This document shows positions 1 to 7,886 of a DNA stretch of 64,000 nucleotides, in pieces. Location of the stretch: the NCBI GenBank assembly GCA_965228625.1, contig OZ245829.1:1178001-1242000 (forward strand). Reading direction: 5' to 3'. Under the pieces are notes generated by a model. That model was not told where the DNA came from. It made no database searches and worked only from the letters and a program-made list of their open reading frames with translations. Position 1 is the stretch's first letter. Every line of letters starts with the position of its first letter. A program made the translations under genes and the position numbers. The DNA is from UBA2767 sp965228625 (lineage in GTDB: Bacteria > Pseudomonadota > Alphaproteobacteria > Rhizobiales > Methyloligellaceae).

Positions 1-120
1 CCGGCTCCATCGACGGAAGCCTACCTGTTTGTCGCCTCCATCTATTTTGTCATCTGCTTCGGGATCGCCATCTACTCGCACTATCTCGAACGGGGCGTAG
101 CAGCGAGGACGCACGGATGA
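1..120 (+). CDS. Polar amino-acid ABC transporter permease, 3' end only
   Basis: Only the last 39 codons are in the window; the gene starts upstream. The visible peptide has a hydrophobic final membrane segment (LFVASIYFVICFGIAIY) followed by a short basic cytoplasmic tail (YLERGVAARTHG), which is how HisM/GlnP-type permeases end. Its TGA (118-120) overlaps the ATG of the next gene (117-119) in an ATGA junction, so the two are translationally coupled, and the partner is the matching ATPase. The substrate cannot be told from this fragment. Identification rests on the C-terminal pattern and the neighbour. Confidence 0.8.
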   Translation, partial: PAPSTEAYLFVASIYFVICFGIAIYSHYLERGVAARTHG

Positions 121-875
121 CTGGGCCAGCGATCGAATTGCACAATGTCGATAAGTTCTTCGGCGACTTCCAGGCTCTGAAAGGTATCACTTTCTCAGTT
201 GATGAAAGCGAGCGCGTCGTCATTTGCGGACCGTCCGGTTCCGGAAAGTCGACCTTGATCCGTTGCATCAACAAGCTCGAGGCCCATGATGGCGGCACAA
301 TCACCGTTTCCGGTATCCGACTCGACGACGATTTACGCAACCTCGATGCCATTCGCCGTGACGCCGGCATGGTCTTTCAGCATTTTAATCTCTTTCCCCA
401 TCTGACCGTGCTCGAAAACTGCGCTCTGCCGCAAATCCTTTCACGCGGCACCAAGCGCGAAGCGGCTGAAAGCACAGCCGCTGAGTATCTTGATCGCGTA
501 CGGATTCTCGATCAGGCCGACAAGTATCCCGGTCAAATCTCCGGCGGTCAGAAGCAGCGGGCGGCGATCGCCCGCGCGCTCTGTATGAAGCCGAAGATCA
601 TGCTGTTTGATGAACCGACGTCCGCTTTGGATCCAGAAATGATCCAGGAAGTGCTCGATGTCATGACGGAACTGGCCAAGGCGGGAATGACGATGATCGT
701 AGTTACGCACGAGATGGGTTTTGCACGGATGGTTGCTGATCGGGTCGTCTATATGGAGGAGGGCAGTATCGTTGAAATCGCCCCGCCCAAACTGTTTTTT
801 GAGAAACCAAAGGACTCACGTACCAGACGGTTCTTGTCGAATATCAAGCTGACTTTCACCCATTCGGATCGATGA
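117..875 (+). CDS. Polar amino-acid ABC transporter ATP-binding protein (GlnQ/HisP type)
   Basis: A 252-residue ATPase that powers import of a polar amino acid through the permease encoded just upstream. Walker A is GPSGSGKST near residue 38, the signature is ISGGQKQR near residue 141, and Walker B runs into MLFDEPTSALDPE near residue 161, followed by the switch histidine in VVTHEMGF. The length and the wording of these motifs fit the GlnQ/HisP/GltL subfamily. The start overlaps the permease stop (ATGA), which fixes it. No downstream gene of the same operon follows; a non-coding stretch of about 550 bases comes next. The specific amino acid transported is not deducible. Confidence 0.93.
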   Translation: MTGPAIELHNVDKFFGDFQALKGITFSVDESERVVICGPSGSGKSTLIRCINKLEAHDGGTITVSGIRLDDDLRNLDAIRRDAGMVFQHFNLFPHLTVLENCALPQILSRGTKREAAESTAAEYLDRVRILDQADKYPGQISGGQKQRAAIARALCMKPKIMLFDEPTSALDPEMIQEVLDVMTELAKAGMTMIVVTHEMGFARMVADRVVYMEEGSIVEIAPPKLFFEKPKDSRTRRFLSNIKLTFTHSDR

Positions 876-1107
876 CCTCGCAGGACGACAACGGACCTCA
901 CAGCTTGACGTCACGACAGCCGACATTGTCTGGTCCGGTCATATGCGGCACTCCAGGTGCATTTTCGGGAGTATCCCCTTCCCGCTGACGAGCGGACGAG
1001 TTGCGCAGACGATCCGGACAAGCCGATGCCGGCCCAAGGCCATATGATACTGTCGGTTCGACTGACTTGGTCCGGTGCGGATTCCTGCTGGTCCCCTCAC
1101 TGTACTC

Positions 1108-1184
1108 AAATTGCACACGCAACTCTCTAAAAGTCTGATTTATCTGGAGTTTGCGTGCATTTCATCATGGGCGCCCCGGAGAAA
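1108..1184 (+). repeat. 77-bp dispersed intergenic repeat, copy 1
   Basis: This stretch aligns without gaps over its full 77 bases with 32620-32696 and 55338-55414, at roughly two thirds identity by hand count against the third copy. The most constant parts are an opening TTG..CA block, a central TCTGA block and the end CATNNGCGC...GAGAAA. It lies downstream of an amino-acid ABC ATPase gene. No transposase or clear terminal inverted repeats are visible. Confidence 0.6.
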
Positions 1185-1345
1185 AACGGACGATCGCCTG
1201 CCGTTGGTCAGCAGTCGACCCGCGGTCCTGTTTCAGGCATTTTTTCCGGCCACTTGCGGAAGTGGGCAGACCTGTCCACCCGTCAAAATCGCCAGGGCCA
1301 ACATCATCGTCACAATTCCTTGTTGCAAATAGTTCTTAAAAGCAT

Positions 1346-1376
1346 TGACTTTTGCGAATGGCTCGCAAATATGTAG
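1346..1376 (+). promoter_or_regulatory. Promoter with overlapping 19-bp dyad operator for the metal ABC operon
   Basis: TTGACT (1346-1351) can serve as a -35 box, with an AT-rich -10 candidate around 1369-1376. The spacer is occupied by a perfect inverted repeat TTTGCGA-N5-TCGCAAA (1352-1370). A repressor bound there would block RNA polymerase. Position and symmetry fit a metal-responsive repressor of the Fur/Mur/Zur or MntR type; the particular regulator is inferred from the operon it precedes and not from a consensus I can confirm. Confidence 0.6.
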
Positions 1377-1425
1377 GAGGCCGGTGAAGGTATCGATGCC
1401 GAGTGACCTGCTTGGAGCTGTTTCA

Positions 1426-2382
1426 ATGATGCTGACAAAAAGAACATTTCTCGCTGCTCTTGTGGCCCTGACCATGGTGTTCACGGCAGGAATCGCGACC
1501 GCGCGTGAAAAAATCGATGTGGTCGCCACCACCGGGATGATCGCCGATGCCGCAAGGCAGGTAGGTGGAGACCTGGTCGACGTGAAAGGGCTCATGGGCC
1601 CGGGTGTAGACCCGCACGCTTATCGCCAGACCCGTACTGACATCGTCGCCCTGTCCAAAGCGGATCTCGTGCTGTGGCACGGCCTTTATCTGGAAGCACA
1701 GATGGAGGACTTCATGACAGGCCTGGGCGGAGAAAAGAACGTTGTCGCCGTGGCCGAAACCCTGCCCAGGAACATGCTGATCGGCCACGACGATTATGAT
1801 GACAAATATGACCCCCACGTCTGGATGAACCCCAACCTCTGGAGTCGGGTCGTTGTGGCCGTCCGGGATGCCCTGATCGAGACCATGCCGGAAGGGGAAA
1901 AGACGTTCCGCGCCAACGCCGACCGGCATCTTGAGGATTTGCGCAAGCTCGCGAACTACACGACCAATGTGCTCTCCTCGGTGCCGTTCGAGGACCGAAT
2001 CCTCCTCACGTCTCATGACGCGTTCAACTATTTCGGTTCGGCCTACGGGTTCGAGGTCATAGGGATCCAGGGCATCTCGACCGAATCCGAAGCAGGCCTC
2101 AACCGTATTGCAGAGCTTGTGGACATGCTGGTGGAGCGCGACATCAAGGCAGTGTTCGTCGAAAGCTCGGTCTCGGACCGCAACATTCGCGCGCTGGTCG
2201 AGGGTGCGGCAGCCAAGGGCCACAAGGTCTTCATCGGTGGCGAGCTGTTCTCCGACGCCATGGGCGAGCCCGGCACGTATGAAGGCACCTATGTCGGCAT
2301 GATCGATCACAACGCGACAATCATTTCCCGCGCGCTTGGCGGCGACGTGCCCCAAAAGGGCATGGCCGGACTGTTAAACTGA
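1426..2382 (+). CDS. mntA: Metal ABC transporter substrate-binding protein (MntA/SitA/TroA type)
   Basis: Periplasmic binding protein that captures a divalent metal, most likely Mn(II), and delivers it to the permeases downstream. The start is taken at ATG 1426 because GGAG lies 8 bases upstream and a typical signal peptide follows (KRTFLAALVALTMVF...ATA); longer in-frame starts lack this. The four ligands of the cluster A-I family can be placed: His in VDPHAY, His in DPHVWMNP, Glu in VFVESSVS and Asp in MIDHNATI. A His/His/Glu/Asp set is usual for Mn/Fe proteins, whereas Zn-specific ZnuA proteins generally carry a long His-rich loop, which is missing here apart from a short HDDYDDKYD. The ATPase gene begins 11 bases after the stop. 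Confidence 0.88.
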   Translation: MMLTKRTFLAALVALTMVFTAGIATAREKIDVVATTGMIADAARQVGGDLVDVKGLMGPGVDPHAYRQTRTDIVALSKADLVLWHGLYLEAQMEDFMTGLGGEKNVVAVAETLPRNMLIGHDDYDDKYDPHVWMNPNLWSRVVVAVRDALIETMPEGEKTFRANADRHLEDLRKLANYTTNVLSSVPFEDRILLTSHDAFNYFGSAYGFEVIGIQGISTESEAGLNRIAELVDMLVERDIKAVFVESSVSDRNIRALVEGAAAKGHKVFIGGELFSDAMGEPGTYEGTYVGMIDHNATIISRALGGDVPQKGMAGLLN

Positions 2383-2393
2383 GGAACCCGCAC

Positions 2394-3218
2394 ATGACAT
2401 CGACAGCACAGGTTGAATTGGTTGCGGAGTACGGCCAGGCGAAACATCCCGACATTGTGCCTGCCGACGCGCCGCTCGCAGTCCGCGGGCTGACCGTCTC
2501 CTACGGCGAGACACCCGCCATCTTCTCGGTTGATGCAACCTTCCCGGCCAACGCGATGTCGGCGATCATCGGTCCCAACGGCGCCGGCAAGTCAACGCTT
2601 CTCAAGGCGGCGCTGGGGGTTATCCCGCGCCTTTCCGGCGAGGTGGTGGTCTTCGGCGAACCCGCGGAATCCGCACGCGACCGGATTGCCTATGTACCGC
2701 AGCGCGCAAGCGTCGACTGGGATTTTCCAACCACCGTGATCGATGTGGTCATGATGGGACTTTATCGCCGCGTCGGCCTTCTGGGCCGGCTCACGCAGCC
2801 CCTGCGCGCGCAGGCACAGGAGTGCCTCGACCGGGTCGGCATGTCCGATTTCACGCATCGCCAGATCGGCCAACTGTCCGGCGGCCAGCAGCAACGGGTC
2901 TTTCTTGCCCGGGCATTGGCCCAGGACGCGGACCTCTACCTTCTCGATGAACCCTTTGCCGGGGTGGACGCTGCCACGGAACGCGCGATTATCGACGTCC
3001 TGAAATCACTTAAGGCCGGCGGCAAGGCCGTCGTCAGCGTGCACCACGATCTGGCAACCGTGACGGATTATTTCGACCATGTGTTCCTCATCAATGTCCG
3101 CAAGATCGCCGAGGGGCCGGTGCAGACGACGTTCACCGGCGAAAACCTGAACGCCGCCTATGGCGGCCGCCTCGCCGCAACGCATATCGACCAGCTACAA
3201 TTGGCGGCCGGCGCGTGA
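2394..3218 (+). CDS. mntB: Metal ABC transporter ATP-binding protein (MntB type)
   Basis: A 274-residue ATPase that energises Mn/Zn/Fe-type import. Walker A is GPNGAGKST (near residue 63), the signature is LSGGQQQR, Walker B runs into YLLDEPFAGVD, and the switch histidine is in VVSVHHDLATV; the DEPFAGVD wording is common in the metal-importer branch. An N-terminal stretch of about 25 residues precedes the usual ABC fold. Its TGA overlaps the GTG start of the first permease (3215-3218), so the two are translationally coupled. Confidence 0.9.
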   Translation: MTSTAQVELVAEYGQAKHPDIVPADAPLAVRGLTVSYGETPAIFSVDATFPANAMSAIIGPNGAGKSTLLKAALGVIPRLSGEVVVFGEPAESARDRIAYVPQRASVDWDFPTTVIDVVMMGLYRRVGLLGRLTQPLRAQAQECLDRVGMSDFTHRQIGQLSGGQQQRVFLARALAQDADLYLLDEPFAGVDAATERAIIDVLKSLKAGGKAVVSVHHDLATVTDYFDHVFLINVRKIAEGPVQTTFTGENLNAAYGGRLAATHIDQLQLAAGA

Positions 3219-4432
3219 CCTCTTTCGTCGATGCGCTGCTGCTGAACGCCGGCTACAACGCAGCGCTCGTCGGTATCGGTGCGGCACTTCTGGGCTTCGC
3301 CGCCGGTGCCGCCGGCACGTTCCTGTTTCTCCGCAAACGCGCGCTTGTTTCAGATGCGATCGCCCATGCGACGCTGCCCGGCGTCGGGCTCGCCTTTATC
3401 GTCATGGTGATGCTTGGCGGCAATGGACGGAACCTGCTGGGCCTTCTCGCCGGCTCCGCCATCACGGCATGGATTGGCCTGCTGAGTGTCGAATGGATGG
3501 CCCGGCGCACCCGGCTGAGCGAGGATGCCGCCATCGGCGCGGTGCTCTCGGTGTTCTTTGGCGCCGGCATCGTGCTTCTGACGGTCATTCAGACGATGAG
3601 CGCGGGCCGGCAGGCCGGGCTTGAGAGTTTCCTGCTTGGGTCGACCGCCGGAATGCTCTTCCAGGACGCCATCATCATCGCAATCGGCGGCACGCTGGCC
3701 GTTCTGGCGACATGGGTGTTGCGCCGTCCCATGACGCTCGTTGCCTTCGACCCTGAATACGCCGCGGCCTCCGGATACGACGTGCGCGTGATTGACTTGG
3801 CGATGATGGGGCTTGTGATGGCTGTCACGGTCATCGGACTGAAGGTCGTCGGGCTCATACTGATCGTCGCCATGCTCATCATACCGCCCGTCACGGCGCG
3901 GTTCTGGACCGAGCGCAGCAACAATCTGATCTGGTATGCCGGTATTCTCGGCGCTGCATCGGGCTATATCGGCGCGGCCATTTCGGCGGCCGCGCCCGCC
4001 GTGCCCACAGGCCCCATTATCGTGCTGGTCGCCGCCGCCCTGTTCCTGTTCGCGCTCCTTTTCGCGCCGGCGCGCGGCGTTGCCGCCGCGGTGATCCGCC
4101 ACCGCCGCTTCCAGAGGCGCGTGCACCGCAGGCAGGGGCTTCTCGCCCTCGCCCGCTCCGAGCCGATCCATGACGATCTGACGCTGAAGGTGTTGCGCGC
4201 CGAAGGCTTGATCCGTCCCGACGGCGTGGCAACCGACGCCGGCCGTGCGGCAGCCGCCAAGGTCGCCCGCGACGAGCATCGCTGGGACACCGCCCGGCAA
4301 ATGCACCAGGACGCCGGACTGACGGGCCGCTATGACGGGCTCACGCCGATAGAACAGGTTTTCACACCGGACGAGATTGCGGAATTCGACCGGCGGATCG
4401 GCGGCCCCAAACCCGTGGAAGGATCGGGCTGA
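3215..4432 (+). CDS. mntC: Metal ABC permease with C-terminal DtxR-like winged-helix extension (MntC type)
   Basis: A 405-residue membrane permease, well above the usual 280-300 for this family. Residues 1 to about 285 form the hydrophobic ABC-3 permease domain. From about residue 290 the chain becomes soluble and basic and contains a winged-helix-like segment (LKVLRAEGLIRPDGVATDAGR) followed by ARDEHRWDTARQMH and LTPEEIAEF-like text (FTPDEIAEF), resembling DtxR/MntR repressors. Related permease-regulator fusions are known, for example chlamydial YtgCR. GTG 3215 is chosen because it overlaps the ATPase stop in a GTGA junction. The second permease starts on the last base of this gene's stop codon (4432). 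Whether the tail binds DNA or metal is unknown. Confidence 0.85.
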   Translation: MTSFVDALLLNAGYNAALVGIGAALLGFAAGAAGTFLFLRKRALVSDAIAHATLPGVGLAFIVMVMLGGNGRNLLGLLAGSAITAWIGLLSVEWMARRTRLSEDAAIGAVLSVFFGAGIVLLTVIQTMSAGRQAGLESFLLGSTAGMLFQDAIIIAIGGTLAVLATWVLRRPMTLVAFDPEYAAASGYDVRVIDLAMMGLVMAVTVIGLKVVGLILIVAMLIIPPVTARFWTERSNNLIWYAGILGAASGYIGAAISAAAPAVPTGPIIVLVAAALFLFALLFAPARGVAAAVIRHRRFQRRVHRRQGLLALARSEPIHDDLTLKVLRAEGLIRPDGVATDAGRAAAAKVARDEHRWDTARQMHQDAGLTGRYDGLTPIEQVFTPDEIAEFDRRIGGPKPVEGSG

Positions 4433-5367
4433 TGGGTAGCGAGTTCGTCCAACTCTCCTTAACGCCGCTGCTGATCGGCATTTTCGCGTCGGTCGCGTGT
4501 GCCCTGCCCGGCAACTTTCTGATCCTGCGCCGCCAGGCGCTCATCGGCGACGCCATCAGCCATGTCGTGCTGCCGGGAATCGTCGTCGCCTTCCTGGTGA
4601 CCGGCGTCGTCACGGCAGTCCCGATGCTGATTGGCGCAGCCAGCGCCGCGGTCGTCGCGGTGATCCTGATCGAGGCCATCAAGCGGCTTGGGCGGATCGA
4701 GCCGGGCGCGGCAATGGGCGTTACCTTCACAACGCTCTTCGCCGCAGGCGTGCTGCTCCTGGAGCAATCCGATACATCGACGGTCCACCTCGATGTCGAA
4801 CACGCGCTGATGGGCAACCTGGAATCGCTCATCTGGTTCAAGGCGAAAGGTTGGCACTCGCTCCTCGATCCAGTCGCGCTTGCAGCACTACCGCCTGAAC
4901 TGGGGCGCATTGCGGTGGTCTGTGCGGCCATGATCGTGCTGACCGTGATCTTCTGGCGCTGGCTGAAGATTTCGACCTTCGACGAAGGCTTCGCAGAGGC
5001 ACTCGGCCTGCCGACGTCCGCAATAGGTCTCGGCCTCGTTATCACCGCGGCAGTCGCAGCGGTTGCGGCCTTCGACGCCGTGGGCTCGATTATCGTCATT
5101 GCGATGTTCATATGCCCTCCGGCGGCCGCCCGGTTGATGACCAACCAGCTCGGCGCCCAGGTCGGGTGGAGTGTCGTCTTCGCGGTATTGTCCGCCGTGC
5201 TCGGATACGTCTTCGCAGGATACGGCCCGCTCTGGTTCGGCGCGGAAAACGCCGTGAGCGCGGCAGGCATGATAGCAGCGGTGTCCGGACTTATCCTGGC
5301 CCTCGCCTGCCTGTTTGCGCCGCATCGCACCCGCATCGGCGTGGCAAAGGACCAGGCCGCAGCTTAG
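4432..5367 (+). CDS. mntD: Metal ABC transporter permease (MntD type)
   Basis: Second ABC-3 family permease, 311 residues, with about eight hydrophobic segments and no soluble tail. Its ATG shares a base with the TGA of the preceding permease (TGATG), so all four metal-transport genes form one tightly packed operon: binding protein, ATPase, permease, permease. Conserved family text includes GDAISHVVLPGI near residue 40 and GSIIVIAMFICPPAAARL near residue 218. It would pair with the longer permease as a heterodimer in the inner membrane. Confidence 0.88.
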   Translation: MGSEFVQLSLTPLLIGIFASVACALPGNFLILRRQALIGDAISHVVLPGIVVAFLVTGVVTAVPMLIGAASAAVVAVILIEAIKRLGRIEPGAAMGVTFTTLFAAGVLLLEQSDTSTVHLDVEHALMGNLESLIWFKAKGWHSLLDPVALAALPPELGRIAVVCAAMIVLTVIFWRWLKISTFDEGFAEALGLPTSAIGLGLVITAAVAAVAAFDAVGSIIVIAMFICPPAAARLMTNQLGAQVGWSVVFAVLSAVLGYVFAGYGPLWFGAENAVSAAGMIAAVSGLILALACLFAPHRTRIGVAKDQAAA

Positions 5368-5540
5368 GCGTTGCATGTTGAGCCCTCAGTTCCCACGCAG
5401 CGCATATGTGACCGGTTGCCAAATCTGATCGGTCGTTGTCGTTGTTCCCCGCGCTTCTCGTTGTTTGGCCTTGTTCGGTTTCGTCAGTGAAGATGTGATA
5501 AACGCAGTATTCGAAGTCTGGTATTCTGTAGGAAACCCTG

Positions 5541-6407
5541 ATGGATGAACTGGTCGGCGAAGCCGCGGAACTTTCGCGGCAGCTCTATGATCTCGGCGAG
5601 ACGACAATCTTTGCCGCGAGTTGCGATCCGCGATTTCATTACATGCTGTACGTGCCGCAGGCGATCGACGATGCCGGTCCTGTCGAGTTGATCGTTGCCG
5701 TCCACGGCACCGGTCGTACATCTGCTTTTGAGTTCCGTCAGGCCTTTATCGATTTTGCCGAGTTTCACGGCTGCGCCGTGTTTTGCCCGATCTTCCCGGC
5801 CAACGTCATGGGCGATGGACGCCGGTCCGGTTACAAATACATGATCGAAAACGATTTGCGTTACGACCGGCTGCTCCTGGCGATGATTGAGGAAGCGAGC
5901 ACCAAGTATGATCAGGATTGGTCGCGGTTTGCTCTCTTCGGGTATTCCGGTGGCGGACACTTTGCACATCGGTTTGCCATCCTTCAGCCGGAAAACCTTT
6001 GGGCCGTTTCGATAGGCGCGCCCGGCTCGGTGACCTTGCTCGATGAGACCCGGGACTGGTGGGTGGGTGTTCGCGATCTGGAATCCAGGTTCGGCAGGAA
6101 GCTGGACCTTGCGGCATTGAAGGACCTGCCGGTGCAGATGGTCGTCGGCGCGCTGGATTTGGAAACCTGGGAGATCACCCACAAGCCCGGATCGCTCTAT
6201 TGGATGGACGGCGCAAATGATGCCGGCGAAACACGGGTTGACCGTCTGACGGCGCTGGCGCAGTCATTCCGGTCCGCGGGCATATCCGTCTCCCTGGATG
6301 TCGTGCAAGGCATCTCGCATGATCGGTTGAGCGTTCTTCCAGCGGTGAAAAGCTTCTTGTCCAGAACCCTGACCGACTACCGCGGTGAACGAGACGGCTC
6401 GGGATAG
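5541..6407 (+). CDS. Alpha/beta hydrolase (esterase / PHB-depolymerase-like)
   Basis: A 288-residue cytoplasmic hydrolase with no signal peptide. The nucleophile elbow is GYSGGG, giving the serine of a GxSxG motif, preceded by VAVHGTGRTS, which supplies the oxyanion hole. A late Asp (VVGALDLETW) and a His in QGISHDRL are plausible remaining triad members. The fold resembles the LpqC/polyhydroxybutyrate depolymerase group. It stands alone: 173 bases after the metal operon and convergent with the secretion genes on its other side. The natural ester substrate cannot be inferred. Confidence 0.75.
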   Translation: MDELVGEAAELSRQLYDLGETTIFAASCDPRFHYMLYVPQAIDDAGPVELIVAVHGTGRTSAFEFRQAFIDFAEFHGCAVFCPIFPANVMGDGRRSGYKYMIENDLRYDRLLLAMIEEASTKYDQDWSRFALFGYSGGGHFAHRFAILQPENLWAVSIGAPGSVTLLDETRDWWVGVRDLESRFGRKLDLAALKDLPVQMVVGALDLETWEITHKPGSLYWMDGANDAGETRVDRLTALAQSFRSAGISVSLDVVQGISHDRLSVLPAVKSFLSRTLTDYRGERDGSG

Positions 6408-6577
6408 TTTCGATCAAAAGCAGTGCGCATGACGCGCTCGAGTTGCCCTGCAGCTCTCGGAACGTGCATCGGTTCCGAGCCTGAGCGACCGTTCCGGACA
6501 CGCGCATGACGTTGCTGCAAAATGCCAAAGGGAGGACGCCGGCAGAAGCGCCAGGCGACGATCGCTCGGGAGCTGCT

Positions 6578-7885
6578 TCACTCCTCCCTGAACGCCTTTT
6601 CAATATGGTCTGACAGAGGCTTCAGCAGATAGCTCAGTGCGCTTCGCGATTCCGTCTGCACGAACGTCTCTGCCGGCATGCCTGGAACCAGCTTTTGAGC
6701 TCCAAGGCGTTTGAGTTCGTCATCTGTCAGCGTGACGTGCGCCGTGTAGAACTCCATCCCGCCATGATCGTCTTTGCTGACATCAGCGGAGATGTGGAGA
6801 AGTTCGCCGTTCAGTTCCGGCGTTGTGCGCTGGTTGAAGCTCGGAAACCGAACGACAACGTCCTGGCCGATGTAAACCTGATCGATGTCCGCAGGGTCGA
6901 GCCGTGCCTCTATCAACAGCAGGTCCTTCGCCGGCACGATTTGCATGATGGTCTCTCCGGCCTGGATAACACCCCCTACCGTATGGAATGCCATCTGATG
7001 TACGAAGCCGCCGATAGGCGCGCGAACTTCGATACGTTTGAGCTGATCGTCGGCCGCCACCTTTCGCTCCAACAGCTCGGAAATCCGCGTTTGCACGTCA
7101 CGGAGTTCCGTCACGACCTCTGTTCTGCGGTCCTTTTCCAGTTGGATGATCTGGATTTCGGTTTCACCGATCCTGCCTCGCGCACGCGCAATCTCGGCTA
7201 TGAACCGGCCACGGTCACCATTGAGCTGGGCCGCCTGGCGCTTCAGGGATACGACCCGCGACTTGGGGACAAGCCCTTTGTTCTCAAGGTCCCGAAGGCC
7301 GGATAGCTCATCCTCGATCAGGACGATCTCCTGGTTCTTTGCGTCCCGTTGCGCCTCAAGCCCGACAATCTCCTGCAGGAGTTGCCCGATCCGTTCCTCC
7401 AATTGTGATCTCTGGCCGTTCAGTGAATCCTGGCGTGCCTTGAGCAACGACTTCTGCCCGTCCAGGGCACCGGAGACGGCGGGATCATCTTTGCGGGCCA
7501 GAAGGTGATCAGGGAACTGCGGCTCGGGCAGGTTTGCGCGTTCTGCGTCCAGGCGCGCCTTGCGCGCCTGAAGCTCGTCGAGCTGCGCGGCGATGATGCC
7601 AAGATTGGCCTTGGGCAGCGTTTCATCGAGACGGACCAACAAATCGCCCGGCGCCACGACATCACCGTCCCTGACCAGGATTTCACTGACGATGCCGCCC
7701 TGGAGATGTTGAACGTTTTTTCGATGGGACTGGACAATGACAGAGCCCGGCGCGATGACAGCTCCGCTGATCGACGCAACAACCGACCATGCCCCGAGAC
7801 CACCGAAGAGCAACAGCACCAACAAGGCGCCCACCAGCAGATATCGGCGTATAGTGCCGTCGTCGTGTTTGTTCTTTTGACCCAT
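6578..7885 (-). CDS. Type I secretion periplasmic adaptor (HlyD/PrtE family)
   Basis: A 435-residue membrane fusion protein that links the inner-membrane ABC exporter to an outer-membrane TolC channel. One transmembrane segment lies near residues 17-37 (YLLVGALLVLLLFGGLGAW), followed by a split lipoyl/barrel-sandwich domain (starting near VQSHRKNVQHLQGG), a long coiled-coil hairpin rich in Leu/Glu/Gln (about residues 95-270), and the second lipoyl half (VRAPIGGFVHQM). ATG 7885 is chosen because it lies one base past the TGA of the exporter gene, giving tight coupling; a longer frame would run back into that gene. No TolC gene is present in the window, so the outer-membrane partner must be encoded elsewhere. 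Confidence 0.9.
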   Translation of the reverse strand: MGQKNKHDDGTIRRYLLVGALLVLLLFGGLGAWSVVASISGAVIAPGSVIVQSHRKNVQHLQGGIVSEILVRDGDVVAPGDLLVRLDETLPKANLGIIAAQLDELQARKARLDAERANLPEPQFPDHLLARKDDPAVSGALDGQKSLLKARQDSLNGQRSQLEERIGQLLQEIVGLEAQRDAKNQEIVLIEDELSGLRDLENKGLVPKSRVVSLKRQAAQLNGDRGRFIAEIARARGRIGETEIQIIQLEKDRRTEVVTELRDVQTRISELLERKVAADDQLKRIEVRAPIGGFVHQMAFHTVGGVIQAGETIMQIVPAKDLLLIEARLDPADIDQVYIGQDVVVRFPSFNQRTTPELNGELLHISADVSKDDHGGMEFYTAHVTLTDDELKRLGAQKLVPGMPAETFVQTESRSALSYLLKPLSDHIEKAFREE

Positions 7886-7886
7886 C

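Larger units (their letters stand above)
876..1425. other. Intergenic region, no convincing gene
   Basis: About 550 bases separate the amino-acid ATPase from the metal-transport operon. Short open frames exist on both strands but none has a ribosome-binding site or a recognisable product. The region holds one copy of the 77-bp dispersed repeat (1108-1184) and the promoter/operator of the metal operon near 1346-1376. Confidence 0.6.

Noticed and set aside
898..1122. 74-codon minus-strand frame in the first intergenic region
   Set aside because: No start signal and no similarity; overlaps the dispersed repeat.
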